Notes: a model not told the origin generated them from the sequence alone. DNA of 64,000 nucleotides from Thermoanaerobaculum aquaticum (GCF_000687145.1 NZ_JMFG01000011.1:84338-148337); one strand, 5' to 3'; shown: positions 26,547 to 35,387, counted from the stretch's first letter. A program made the numbers and translations.

Positions 26547-29500
26547 ATGCGTTGGATTAAGGTTGCTGTGGTCATGCTGGCGGTGGGGTTTGCCCAGGCC
26601 AGCGAAAAGAAAGCCGAAACCCCCAAAGACCCGGTGTGGAACGAGGAAAACTTTGCGGGGCTGGAGTTTCGGGCTTTGGGGCCGGCGGTGGCTTCCGGGC
26701 GCATTTGCGATATTGCCGTGGATCCCCAAAACCCCAAGCGCTACTTCCTGGCGGTGTGTTCGGGTGGCGTCTGGAAAACCGAAAACGGCGGCGTCACCTT
26801 CACTCCGGTCTTTGACAAGGAAAAGTCCTACTCCATTGGCTGCGTGGCCCTGGACCCCCAAAACCCCCACACCGTTTGGGTGGGAACCGGCGAAAACAAC
26901 AGCCAGCGCTCGGTGAGCTGGGGGGATGGGGTATACGTTTCGCGGGACGACGGCCAGAGCTGGCAGCGTGTGGGCCTGGAAAAATCCGAGCACATTGGAC
27001 GCATCGTGATTGATCCTCGCGATTCAAACGTGGTGTTCGTGGCCGCCCAGGGGCCCCTGTGGGCTGCCGGCGGCGACCGGGGTCTTTACAAAACCACCGA
27101 CGGCGGCAAGACCTGGAACCGCATCCTCCACGTGTCCGAAAACACCGGCATCAACGAAGTGTGGATGGATCCCCGCAACCCCGATGTGCTGTACGCCACC
27201 TCCTATCAGCGGCGGCGGCACGTCTGGACTCTCATCAACGGAGGGCCAGAGTCCACGATTTACAAATCAGAAGATGCCGGCAAAACCTGGCGCAAGATCG
27301 AAAAAGGTCTGCCCAAGGAGGACAAGGGGCGCATTGGGCTTTGCGTTTCTCCCGCCAACCCTGACGTGATTTACGCCATTGTGGAGGCCGCCAACGGCAA
27401 ATCCGGGGTTTTCCGCTCCACCAACCGCGGGGAATCCTGGGAAAAGCGCTCGGATTACCACACCTCCTCGGGGCAGTACTACAACGAGCTCACCTGCGAT
27501 CCCAAGGACGAAAACACCGTGTACGCCATGGACACCTGGCTGCACGTTTCCACCGATGGCGGCAAGACTTTCCGGCGCGTGGGGGAAAAAACCAAGCACG
27601 TGGACAACCACGCCATGTGGATTGATCCCACCGACACCGCCCACTGGCTGGTGGGCTGCGATGGCGGCCTTTACGAAACCTGGGACCGCGGGGCCACCTG
27701 GCATTTCAAGCCCAACCTGCCGGTGACCCAGTTTTACCGGGTGACCGTGGACAACTCCAAGCCGTTTTACTTCGTGTACGGCGGCACCCAGGACAACAAC
27801 ACCCTAGGCGGGCCTTCCCGCACCACCTCGGCTTCCGGCATCGTCAACAGCGATTGGTTCGTCACCACCGGTGGCGACGGCTTCGTCACCCGGGTGGATC
27901 CCGAAGACCCCAACATCCTCTACAGCGAATCCCAGTATGGGGGGCTGGTGCGCTACGACCGGCGCAGCGGCGAGGAGGTGGACATCCAGCCCCAGGAGGG
28001 CCCGGGGGATCCCCCCAACCGCTGGAACTGGGACTCCCCGCTCATCATTTCCCCCCACAACCCCAAGCGGCTTTACTTTGCCTCGCAAAGGGTGTACCGC
28101 TCCGACGACCGTGGGGACAGCTGGGTGCCCATTTCCGGCGACCTTACCCGGCAAATTGACCGCAACCAGCTGCCGGTGATGGGTAAGGTTTGGCCAGCCG
28201 ATGCGGTAGCAAAGAATGCCTCCACCTCCTTTTACGGCAACATCGTGGCGCTTGCGGAATCGCCCCTCAAAGAAGGGCTGCTGTTCGTGGGCACCGACGA
28301 TGGCCTCATTCAAATCACTGAAGACGGTGGCAAAACCTGGCAAAAAATCGAAAAAGTGGGTCAGGTGCCCGAGCGCACCTACGTTGCTGACCTGGAACCC
28401 TCCCACTTTGACCGCCACACCCTTTACGCTGCCTTCGACAACCACAAGATGGGGGACTTCACACCGTACCTGTACCGCTCCCGGGACCTGGGCAAAACCT
28501 GGGAAAACATCGCTGGCAACTTGCCGGCTAACCACGTGGTGTACAGCATCGTGGAGGACCCCAAGGATCCCAACCTGCTGTTTGCCGGCACCGAGTTTGG
28601 CGTGTTCTTCAGCGCCAACGCCGGCCAAAACTGGGTCAAGCTCACCGGCGGCATCCCCACCATTGCCGTGCGCGACATTGCCATTCAGGAACGGGAAAAC
28701 GATTTGGTGCTGGCCACCTTTGGCCGCGGCTTTTACGTGCTGGACGACTACACGCCCCTGCGGGGTTTGACCCGGGAAAAGCTGGAAAAACCGGCGCTGC
28801 TGTTCCCGGTTAAACCCGCCTGGGCCTACATCGAGCGCACCCCCCTCGGCAGCCGTGGCAAAGGCTCCCAAGGGGACAGCTTCTTCACCGCCCCCAACCC
28901 TCCCTTTGGCGCCACCTTCACTTACTTTTTGAAGGAAGAGCTCCTCACCCTCAAAGAACAGCGCCACAAAGCGGAAAAAGAAGCAGAAAAGCAAGGAAAA
29001 ACCCCACCCTACCCCACCCCTGAGCAGCTGCGGGCCGAAGCGCAGGAGGAGCCACCGACCATCATCCTCACCGTCAGCGACCCGGATGGCAACGTCATCC
29101 GCCGGCTGGAGGGCAGCAAGGAAAAGGGCATGCACCGGGTCACCTGGGACCTGCGTTTTCCACCCGCCCACCCCATCCGTGGCGAAAGGCCCCAGGACGA
29201 GCCCGCCCCCTGGGAACCCCGGGAGCTCGGGCCTCTGGTGGCCCCGGGTACGTACCAGGTGAGTCTCTCCCAGCGCGTGCGGGGGGTGGAAACCCTCCTG
29301 GCCGGACCGGTTTCGTTTGAGGTCATCCCCTTGGGCCAGGCCACCCTGGAGGCCAAGGACAAGCAAGCTGAGCTGGCCTTCCACCGCAAGGTCCAGCGGC
29401 TGCAGCGGGCGGTGCTGGCCGCCTCCGAGGTGGTTCGCGACACCGGCGAGCGCATCAAGCGCTTGAAGGTGGCCATCGAGCGCACCCCGGCAGCCAAACC

Positions 29501-29834
29501 CGAATGGGGCACCCGCCTGCGCCAGCTGGAAGCTGAGCTCCTACGGCTAGACATGGAGCTTTTCGGCGACCGGGAAATGGCCCGGCGCAACGAACCCACC
29601 CTTCCGGGCATTCGCGATCGGGTGGTGCGCATCGTCTCCAGCCTCTACACTGCGACTGCCCCGGCTACCGGCACGCAAAAGCAGGGCTACGAAATTGCTG
29701 CAAACCAATTTGAAAAGTTCCTAAGCGGCTTGCGGCAACTGGTCACCACCGACTTGCCGGCGCTGGAATCGGAGCTGGAAAAAGCTGGTGCACCCCACAC
29801 CCCCGGCCGCTTCCCGGAGTGGCATAAGGAATAG
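26547..29834 (+). CDS. secreted VPS10/BNR-repeat beta-propeller protein
   Basis: A 1095-residue protein with a signal peptide (about residues 1-18, VGFAQA). Its first 750 residues consist of many Asp-box/BNR motifs of the form S.DGG.TW (TENGGVTF, SRDDGQSWQRV, TTDGGKTWNRI, SEDAGKTWRKI, STDGGKTFRRV, TEDGGKTWQKI, SRDLGKTWENI). It belongs to the sortilin/VPS10-like group abundant in Acidobacteriota. The C-terminal part (about 760-1095) has a proline-rich linker, a beta domain (SDPDGNVIRRLEGSKEKGMH) and helical segments. The family is often annotated glycosyl hydrolase, without evidence. A CTTACGTAAG palindrome (26506-26515) lies upstream. Confidence 0.87.
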   Translation: MRWIKVAVVMLAVGFAQASEKKAETPKDPVWNEENFAGLEFRALGPAVASGRICDIAVDPQNPKRYFLAVCSGGVWKTENGGVTFTPVFDKEKSYSIGCVALDPQNPHTVWVGTGENNSQRSVSWGDGVYVSRDDGQSWQRVGLEKSEHIGRIVIDPRDSNVVFVAAQGPLWAAGGDRGLYKTTDGGKTWNRILHVSENTGINEVWMDPRNPDVLYATSYQRRRHVWTLINGGPESTIYKSEDAGKTWRKIEKGLPKEDKGRIGLCVSPANPDVIYAIVEAANGKSGVFRSTNRGESWEKRSDYHTSSGQYYNELTCDPKDENTVYAMDTWLHVSTDGGKTFRRVGEKTKHVDNHAMWIDPTDTAHWLVGCDGGLYETWDRGATWHFKPNLPVTQFYRVTVDNSKPFYFVYGGTQDNNTLGGPSRTTSASGIVNSDWFVTTGGDGFVTRVDPEDPNILYSESQYGGLVRYDRRSGEEVDIQPQEGPGDPPNRWNWDSPLIISPHNPKRLYFASQRVYRSDDRGDSWVPISGDLTRQIDRNQLPVMGKVWPADAVAKNASTSFYGNIVALAESPLKEGLLFVGTDDGLIQITEDGGKTWQKIEKVGQVPERTYVADLEPSHFDRHTLYAAFDNHKMGDFTPYLYRSRDLGKTWENIAGNLPANHVVYSIVEDPKDPNLLFAGTEFGVFFSANAGQNWVKLTGGIPTIAVRDIAIQERENDLVLATFGRGFYVLDDYTPLRGLTREKLEKPALLFPVKPAWAYIERTPLGSRGKGSQGDSFFTAPNPPFGATFTYFLKEELLTLKEQRHKAEKEAEKQGKTPPYPTPEQLRAEAQEEPPTIILTVSDPDGNVIRRLEGSKEKGMHRVTWDLRFPPAHPIRGERPQDEPAPWEPRELGPLVAPGTYQVSLSQRVRGVETLLAGPVSFEVIPLGQATLEAKDKQAELAFHRKVQRLQRAVLAASEVVRDTGERIKRLKVAIERTPAAKPEWGTRLRQLEAELLRLDMELFGDREMARRNEPTLPGIRDRVVRIVSSLYTATAPATGTQKQGYEIAANQFEKFLSGLRQLVTTDLPALESELEKAGAPHTPGRFPEWHKE

Positions 29835-29858
29835 CGGCAGCTCTTTTTTCACATCCCA

Positions 29859-29888
29859 CCCGGCGCGCTGCGGCGCGCCGGGTTTTTT
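29859..29888 (+). terminator. intrinsic terminator of the VPS10/BNR gene
   Basis: CCCGGCGCGC (29859-29868), loop TGCG, GCGCGCCGGG (29873-29882), then six T. A perfect 10-bp stem with a U-tract on the plus strand only. Confidence 0.93.
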
Positions 29889-29896
29889 GTGGGAGG

Positions 29897-30613
29897 TCAG
29901 CATTGGCAAGAGCCGGAAACCAACTGGAGCACCGGCTGCCAGCGCTTGCGAAGCTCTTCGGCCACTTGGGGCCACTTCTGGGCATGGGGCGGTTGCCAGG
30001 CAAAAAGGAACGACACAAAAGAGCCGAACACCGCGGCCACCTGTGACCCAGGGGTATGCTCCCCCAAGGCAGAAAGGCGGCTTTGCAGGTAGGAAATCCG
30101 GGGTTTTCGGGGCAGGTATTGGAAGACCACCAGCGAAAGCCCCTGGGACCAGAGGGCCTCCACTTCATGCCAAAACAGGTAGCGCTCAAAGCCCCGCCGT
30201 CCCCAAGGCACTGAGGGAATCTCCAGGCCGTTGTCGGGATCCAAAAACACCATATCGGAACCGTGTGCTGCGGCTTGCAGTCTTTGGAACCAGACCTTCC
30301 GAGCCCCCACGTCCACCGGAACCGGCAAGGAAAAGAAACGGGTCTTGCCCAAAAGGCCGCTGTGTTCGAAAAGGGTTAGGCCCTCCTCGGTCGCCCGGGC
30401 AGTCATGTCCCGCAAGGCATCAAACAGCTCCGGATCAAAGACCTGCCATTTTTCAGGTTGCGCCAAATACTGCCGCCGCTGGCCTGTCCCTTTGGGCTCG
30501 TCGTCCGTGAGCATCCACACCACCAGGAGCTTGAAGCCGCCGGCCCGCAGCACACAGCGCAACACGCCGTAAGTGAGGTAGTCGTTCACATCCCCGAAGT
30601 ACTGTCGCTTCAT
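29897..30613 (-). CDS. conserved protein of unknown function
   Basis: A 238-residue soluble protein. It starts MKRQYFGDVNDYLTYGVLR and has a central MVFLDPDNGLEIPSVPWGRR block followed by FHEV-like and SLVVFQYLPR segments. These patterns (YFGD.NDY.KYG and FLDPDNGLE) are ones I have seen in a widespread family without assigned function. The DPDNG loop after a hydrophobic strand looks like a metal or nucleotide site in an alpha/beta fold. ATG 30613 was preferred over 30652 because conservation begins there. It is convergent with the BNR gene. No function is claimed. Confidence 0.7.
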   Translation of the reverse strand: MKRQYFGDVNDYLTYGVLRCVLRAGGFKLLVVWMLTDDEPKGTGQRRQYLAQPEKWQVFDPELFDALRDMTARATEEGLTLFEHSGLLGKTRFFSLPVPVDVGARKVWFQRLQAAAHGSDMVFLDPDNGLEIPSVPWGRRGFERYLFWHEVEALWSQGLSLVVFQYLPRKPRISYLQSRLSALGEHTPGSQVAAVFGSFVSFLFAWQPPHAQKWPQVAEELRKRWQPVLQLVSGSCQC

Positions 30614-30652
30614 CGCAACTCTCGTGACGCCTCGCTTCAGAATATGCCCCAA

Positions 30653-30980
30653 AAAAACCCAGAGCGCCCTCCGGCCGCCCGGGAGGCGAAAAAACCTGGA
30701 AATTCTCGGGGTCGGTCACCGGCGCAAGAGCGACGCGAAAAGAGCAACTGGAAGGTGCTTGCCAAATGCGGCTTCGGCGGTGACCCCTGGGGACCTACCG
30801 GTGTTTTCTCAACGGCTGCAGGCGAGAGCATCCTGCCCGGGCCGGTCCTGTTGGGGTTTGCACCCTTGGGTTACGCGAATCCGCCAGCTAAGGACCGGTG
30901 CAGGGCTTCTCTTTCCAGCACGTGCTCAGCCACCAGCGTGCCGCCTGAGGCGCCCTCCTTTCTCTCAATCCAAAAAGGCC
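30653..30980. other. gene-free stretch
   Basis: No supported gene in this interval. Bases 30660-30690 contain GCCCTCC/GGGAGGCG arms flanked by A-runs. Read on the minus strand this gives an imperfect hairpin followed by TCTGGG and seven T, a possible minus-strand terminator. An open minus-strand frame ending at 30871 reads like a protein tail (TLVAEHVLEREALHRSLA) but has no start outside the ArsR gene. Confidence 0.4.
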
Positions 30981-31009
30981 TTGCGATGTTTGTCAATACG
31001 TCGTAGAAT
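30981..31009 (+). promoter_or_regulatory. promoter of the ArsR-DoxX pair
   Basis: TTGCGA (30981-30986), 17-nt spacer, TAGAAT (31004-31009). Only 8 nt separate the -10 box from the ATG at 31018, so the message is probably leaderless. The spacer contains TGTTTGTCAATA, which could be part of an ArsR site. Confidence 0.65.
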
Positions 31010-31017
31010 GGGGGACG

Positions 31018-31338
31018 ATGGACGAGCGGCTCTTCCTCCAGGTGGCCAAGGCCATCGCCGACCCGCGGCGGTTGGCGATCCTCGAAGCCATCACCCGTGC
31101 CGGGGAAATCACCTGCGGCGAGCTCGCTCGCCTTTTCCCCATCGGGCAGTCCACGGTTTCGCACCACGTGGGCATCCTGGAGCGGGCCCAGCTTGTGAAC
31201 GTACGGCGCCAGGGGCAATACGCGATTTTTTCAGCGCGCCCGGAAACACTCAAAATGTTTTTGGAAAGGCTTAACTCTCGGCTCTTGGATGTGGCTCAAA
31301 CCACGGCCCAAAACGGGCCAAAGGAGGGAGGACCATGA
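31018..31338 (+). CDS. ArsR-family winged-helix regulator
   Basis: A 106-residue regulator with the ArsR fold: KAIADPRRLAILEAI, then the recognition helix in GELARLFPIGQSTVSHHVGIL and the wing VNVRRQGQYAIFSA. It lacks the ELCVC metal motif of classic ArsR, so it likely responds to something other than As/Sb. Its TGA overlaps the ATG of a DoxX gene, making a regulator-membrane protein pair that is probably self-regulated. No Shine-Dalgarno precedes its ATG. Confidence 0.88.
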   Translation: MDERLFLQVAKAIADPRRLAILEAITRAGEITCGELARLFPIGQSTVSHHVGILERAQLVNVRRQGQYAIFSARPETLKMFLERLNSRLLDVAQTTAQNGPKEGGP

Positions 31339-31739
31339 TGGACACGATCAACCGTTTTTCTCCACCCTTGGGCAGGCTTTTGTTGTCCCTCATCTTTATC
31401 ACCTCGGGGATCAACAAAATCCTTAACTTTTCCGGCACCGCGGGCTACATGGAGAGTAAGGGCATGCCGCTGGTCCCGCTGTTCCTCACCGCCGCCATCG
31501 TCCTGGAGCTGGCTGGCGGGCTTTCGCTGCTTTTGGGGTTTAAAGCTCGCGTTGGCGCCTTGCTTTTAATTGTGTTCCTGATCCCCACGACCCTCATCTT
31601 CCATAACTTCTGGGCACTGGAAGGGGCAGACCGCCAAATGCAAATGATTCACTTCATGAAAAACCTCGCCATCCTCGGCGGGCTTTTGGTGGTCTTCGGA
31701 CTGGGTCCCGGGCCGGTGAGCATGGATCAAAAGGAGTAA
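31335..31739 (+). CDS. DoxX-family membrane protein
   Basis: A 134-residue protein with four predicted membrane helices and the DoxX signatures GRLLLSLIFITSGINKILNF, LFLTAAIVLELAGGLSLLLG and ALLLIVFLIPTTLIFHNFW. A GGAGG ribosome site precedes the ATG pair at 31335/31338. DoxX proteins are small quinone- or thiol-linked membrane proteins often found beside ArsR or MarR regulators and induced by stress or electrophiles. Coupled to the ArsR gene by a 4-nt overlap. Confidence 0.9.
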   Translation: MMDTINRFSPPLGRLLLSLIFITSGINKILNFSGTAGYMESKGMPLVPLFLTAAIVLELAGGLSLLLGFKARVGALLLIVFLIPTTLIFHNFWALEGADRQMQMIHFMKNLAILGGLLVVFGLGPGPVSMDQKE

Positions 31740-31790
31740 AAAAGGTGCCGCGGAGGGGGTACGGCGTGCCGTACCCCCTCCATTGCGGCA
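31738..31790 (-). terminator. large inverted repeat, minus-strand terminator
   Basis: Arms TGCCGC plus GGAGGGGGTACGGC (31746-31765) pair with GCCGTACCCCCTCC (31768-31781) plus GCGGCA (31785-31790). On the minus strand the hairpin is followed by CC and six T (31743-31738). It would stop transcription coming from the VIT/VWA gene. The plus strand lacks a T-run, although the hairpin may also stabilise the doxX message. Confidence 0.75.
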
Positions 31791-31951
31791 ACTCTCCACA
31801 GACGGCTTCTCTCTGGGCGTTTTAGCTGGAGAAGCCTCGCTCCTAACTCTGCCACAGACGCATCTCTACGAATCGGAAAGCGAAGCTCTCGTCTCGCGTT
31901 TGTCCACAAAATTACCCAAGTTTAAAGATCCCTGTCCGAACACCAATTTCA

Positions 31952-34459
31952 TCAGTAGACCTTCGCAGGACCACTGTCCAACGGGATCGGGTGCCACCTG
32001 ATCACCTCGAACGGTGAAATGTGTTCCGCCTCAAGGACTTTGCGCACGGTAGCAAGCTCGTCGTCGAAGCGGGCACCGTACCTCCTGAGGTGCTTCTTTA
32101 TTTCCCTCTGGAAAACGCGGAGCTTTTCTTTCAGCTTTCGAATATCTTCGGCAAACGCCGGTGCTATCTGAGGAGACTCCTTTCCCACCCGTTCCAGGGC
32201 CTCAAGGAGAAGGACGGCAGCTAAAAGCCTGGCAAGCGCCGGCGCGAGGAGAAGAGCTTTACTTAATTTTCGTGCGGCACAGACCAAACGACTGAGACCG
32301 TCAGTTATCCAGATTTCCAAGACCCAAACGGTAACCAGCGGTTCCACAGCGGCGATCGTGGCGCGGAGCAATTGGGGTTTTTGAGCCATGGCTGCAGGTA
32401 AGCGGTCCACGGAAAAATTGTGCGTTTCCAGCCACTCCAGGAGCTCCTGGGAAATGGCAAAGGGAGGATCCTGCGGTTCGCTATTGACTAACCCTAGGTC
32501 GTCCTCGTAGCGCCGCAAATCTTCCTCGCTGGGTTTGCAAAATCGGAGATTATCGAAGTCGTGCTTTCGTAACAAGAGCTCGTGGCCGATGCCCACCGCT
32601 GCGGTGGACGCCGGCGCCTGGATGGTTGACGCCACGGTAATCCCACCCCATCCGTAGGTGAGCATGGTGGGGACTCGGCGAAGCTCTGGAGCCCGCTCGT
32701 TGCTCTTTTCTTGCCGCTCTTCCACCCCCACGAAGGAAGTAAGGGAAGAGGCCAGGTTATAGCGCAGCGCCAGGCGCAGGATCCGCTCCCGCAGGGCCTC
32801 CTGACGGCGATCGTGGCGGTTGGAACCCCCAAAACGCGGGGCGCTCAGCTGTTCCTCCCAGGTTCGCACCGCTGCCCGCGCAGCCAGGATAGCCAGGCTG
32901 GGGTCCTCCCCAGCTTCCCCCGCCACCACCGGCAGGGCCCAGGTAACCGCCTCGCCGTTACAGGTAGCGCGGAGCTCTACCGAGCTGGGCAAGCCATCGC
33001 GGAAGCAACCGTACACCGTGATGGGTTCGCCGGCAAAGATCGCGAGCTCTTCCGGCGCTTGCCATTCCGGATCCGAACCCTGCCAGCAAACCTCCAGGTC
33101 GGTCCACAGCGGCTGGCGAGCCCGCTGGAGGTGGCGCATGATGGCCGGGCTAATGGGTTCGTTGGGGTGAACCAGCTCAGCGGCGCCAAGGCCGACCCGG
33201 GCCAGGGAGCGGATAAGGAACTCGTTGGGTCCGTAGCCCACACCCACCATGAACACCCGGGTTTCACGCTCCCGTTTGCTACGGAGAAGCTCGAGGATGG
33301 CCTGCTCGTTGCTGATTTCACCATCGGTGAGCACGATGGCCACCCGCTGGCGGGTGGGGTCCAGCGGCCGGTTGAGGAGGAACTCCAAAGCCGGTAGCAG
33401 CTCCGTTCCCCCCAGATTGGCTTCCAGAGCGCGCACGGCTTCCCGGGCCTTGGCGCGCCACAGCTCATCCGCCGGACGAGAAGCCCCCAGCAAACTGCCC
33501 ACGGTGCTGCCAAACACCAAAATGTCGAACGTATCCGCCTCGGTCAGTTCGTCCAGGGCTGCGAGCAAGGCTTGCTTGGCGTGTTCCAGGGAATGACCCT
33601 CCATGGACCCGGAGCAGTCCACCAAAAAGAGGAACTCCCGCGGCTCTTTTTTGGCCAGATCGCTTACGGGAGGCACAAAGGTCGCAGCCACAAAGCGGTC
33701 GCCGTCGGCTCCTTTCGCCACCCGGGTAAAGGGCTCCCAAAGCTTCTGTGGGGTCACCAGCAGCACCAGGTCCCGGTCCATGGCCACCACTGGGCTGGTG
33801 AGCTGTACCCTGAAGCCGCCGTCTTCCGGCTTTACCCGCACCTGGTGGGAGGGGCACGCAATTTCGCGCACGCCGTGGGGGTGGCTTACCCAGGCGGTGA
33901 ACTCAAGCCCGTAAGGCACATCCAGGCTAATCGGCGGGTTCACCTGTTCCGCAGGGGTTGGGCTCACCCCCAGCCGGTCCTCCAGCGGCGCATACCTGGG
34001 GGCTACGGTGGTAGGAAGCACAAATCGCACCGCCTCCCCGCTGCGCTCCAGCTCCGCCACCCACCGCAGTTCCACCGTCACTTCCTGCCCGGGCAGCACG
34101 TTGCCCACGGAAACGGTGAACACGTTGGGCCTCTCCCGATCCACCAGCACTGCCCCATGACCGCCGCGGATGGCGTCGTCGTAGGTGGCAAACGCTTGCT
34201 CCCTCTCCTGGACCTGGCCAGTAATCCGCCGCCCGTTGGTTTCCACGGTTAGCGCAAAAAGGGCCGAAGCCTCCGGGAGTGGAAAAACGTACACGGCTTC
34301 GATGGGCACGTCTTCGGCGTTGCGAAAGCGCTGCTGAAGCGTGACCTGGCTGGAAAAGCCCCGAATTTCGGCCAACACCTTGACACCCATCAAAGGCAGC
34401 GGCTTTTGGCTGGACGCCACGAAAATGCCGCTGGCCGTTTCTTTGGTTGCAACGCTCAT
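31952..34459 (-). CDS. VIT and VWA domain protein
   Basis: An 835-residue protein without a signal peptide. Residues about 15-150 form a VIT domain (LPLMGVKVLAEIRGFSSQVT; VPIEAVYVFPLPEASAL; GHGAVLVDRERPNVFTVSVG). Residues about 272-450 form a VWA domain with an intact MIDAS (FLVDCSGSMEGHSLEHAKQA; VLTDGEISNE). The C-terminal 230 residues are Leu/Ala/Arg-rich and helical. Related proteins resemble inter-alpha-trypsin-inhibitor heavy chains. Absence of a signal peptide argues for a cytoplasmic role, perhaps as an adhesion-type scaffold. AAAGGAG precedes the ATG. It lies downstream of, and is probably controlled by, a MerR regulator. Confidence 0.88.
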   Translation of the reverse strand: MSVATKETASGIFVASSQKPLPLMGVKVLAEIRGFSSQVTLQQRFRNAEDVPIEAVYVFPLPEASALFALTVETNGRRITGQVQEREQAFATYDDAIRGGHGAVLVDRERPNVFTVSVGNVLPGQEVTVELRWVAELERSGEAVRFVLPTTVAPRYAPLEDRLGVSPTPAEQVNPPISLDVPYGLEFTAWVSHPHGVREIACPSHQVRVKPEDGGFRVQLTSPVVAMDRDLVLLVTPQKLWEPFTRVAKGADGDRFVAATFVPPVSDLAKKEPREFLFLVDCSGSMEGHSLEHAKQALLAALDELTEADTFDILVFGSTVGSLLGASRPADELWRAKAREAVRALEANLGGTELLPALEFLLNRPLDPTRQRVAIVLTDGEISNEQAILELLRSKRERETRVFMVGVGYGPNEFLIRSLARVGLGAAELVHPNEPISPAIMRHLQRARQPLWTDLEVCWQGSDPEWQAPEELAIFAGEPITVYGCFRDGLPSSVELRATCNGEAVTWALPVVAGEAGEDPSLAILAARAAVRTWEEQLSAPRFGGSNRHDRRQEALRERILRLALRYNLASSLTSFVGVEERQEKSNERAPELRRVPTMLTYGWGGITVASTIQAPASTAAVGIGHELLLRKHDFDNLRFCKPSEEDLRRYEDDLGLVNSEPQDPPFAISQELLEWLETHNFSVDRLPAAMAQKPQLLRATIAAVEPLVTVWVLEIWITDGLSRLVCAARKLSKALLLAPALARLLAAVLLLEALERVGKESPQIAPAFAEDIRKLKEKLRVFQREIKKHLRRYGARFDDELATVRKVLEAEHISPFEVIRWHPIPLDSGPAKVY

Positions 34460-34592
34460 GATTGAATCTCCTTTCTTGTTTGTTTTGTTTATTTGCCTTA
34501 CATTTGGTTTTTAAAAGCAGCCTGCTTTGCAAATGCACGTTGCCGGGATCAAAAGGTTATGTTGTTCACCTACTTTTAATGAACTCTTGTAC

Positions 34593-34625
34593 TTATCCGT
34601 CGCATTGGTTCTTTTCTGGAGCCAT
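34593..34625 (-). CDS. 10-codon ORF with strong ribosome site
   Basis: Directly after the MerR stop, the minus strand reads GGAGGTGAAATATG. This near-perfect Shine-Dalgarno sits at ideal distance before an ATG that opens only ten codons (MAPEKNQCDG, stop TAA at 34593-34595). It may be a leader peptide or just a relic. The A/T-rich gap of 177 nt between MerR and VIT/VWA contains nothing else recognisable. Confidence 0.35.
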   Translation of the reverse strand: MAPEKNQCDG

Positions 34626-34636
34626 ATTTCACCTCC

Positions 34637-35056
34637 TTAACGGTTTTCATCCTGCAAAAGCTCCTGCAAGGTCAGCGCCAGACGTCGCAGCTGCCCTTCG
34701 TCCAGCGCCGCAAACCCCTCCTGGACGTGAAGCTCGTAACCGGGCATGACGGTTTGCCGCAGCCAGCGTTCCCCAGGGGCAGGCTTTCGCAAGCGCACCG
34801 CCATATCCGAAACCTGTGGCGCACCTAGCCCCTCGTTGCCACCAAAGCGCCGCTTGATTTCTTCCAAAGTCAGCCCCTGCTCCTGCAAAGCCTTGATCCG
34901 CAAAAGGGTGGCCAAATGGGAGTCGTCGTAGTGCTCGCCCCGCCCCCGCCCCAGCGGTGCGGGCAGGAGGCCCTGCTGAACGTAGTAGCGCACGGTTCGC
35001 CGGGAAACCCCCGCCGCCGCCGCCAGCTCCCCAATGGCGTAACGCTTCCTGCTCAC
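34637..35056 (-). CDS. MerR-family regulator
   Basis: A 139-residue regulator. The winged helix starts YAIGELAAAAGVSRRTVRYY (about residues 5-24) with the wing arm around DDSHLATLLRIKALQEQGL. The effector part (about 75-139) has no cysteine pair and no known ligand motif. The chosen start is GTG 35056, behind AGAAGGAG; an open frame continues to a GTG at 35260 lying almost at the predicted transcript start, but the extra residues look non-coding. It heads a minus-strand unit with the VIT/VWA gene. Confidence 0.85.
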   Translation of the reverse strand: MSRKRYAIGELAAAAGVSRRTVRYYVQQGLLPAPLGRGRGEHYDDSHLATLLRIKALQEQGLTLEEIKRRFGGNEGLGAPQVSDMAVRLRKPAPGERWLRQTVMPGYELHVQEGFAALDEGQLRRLALTLQELLQDENR

Positions 35057-35264
35057 GGCACAATCACTCCTTCTGCCCCATCGCCGGGAAAAGCCCGAGG
35101 TCGTGTGCTTTTGCTCCTCTGTCCCCTGTCGGCAGGGCAGCCAAAACCAGCACAAGCCCTCCCACGGCCTCGTGGTGGGCGAACCCAACCGTGAACCGCC
35201 TGAAGACCAGCTCTTTCCAAACTCGCGCCCAGCACCGGTCACCCCCCACGAATGCGACACCTGT

Positions 35265-35293
35265 AATGTAACACCTCACTGCCACATTGTCAA
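35265..35293 (-). promoter_or_regulatory. sigma70 promoter of the MerR-VIT/VWA unit
   Basis: On the minus strand, perfect TTGACA (35293-35288), 17-nt spacer, TACATT (35270-35265). The transcript would start near 35258, leaving a leader of about 200 nt before the GTG at 35056. The spacer has the ordinary 17 nt, not the 19-20 nt seen at MerR-activated promoters. Confidence 0.75.
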
Positions 35294-35387
35294 CCTGTCA
35301 CCGACCGGACGATGCGCACCGCCCCTGGGCGCACCAGGCCAATTGCAGGAAAGCTGGTTTGCGGAGACGAAGCGTACTCTCCACGTT

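Noticed and set aside
27804..29384. Minus-strand open frame of 526 codons within the BNR gene.
   Set aside because: Antisense shadow; no motif, and the plus-strand protein is well supported.
30871..31017. Remnant of a minus-strand gene ending at 30871 (TLVAEHVLEREALHRSLA).
   Set aside because: The stretch looks protein-like but is short, has no own start and runs into the ArsR promoter; chance cannot be excluded.
35057..35260. Leaderless 68-residue N-terminal extension of the MerR protein from GTG 35260.
   Set aside because: MerR proteins begin at the helix-turn-helix, GTG 35056 has a strong ribosome site, and the extension looks like translated leader. Conservation in relatives would overturn this.
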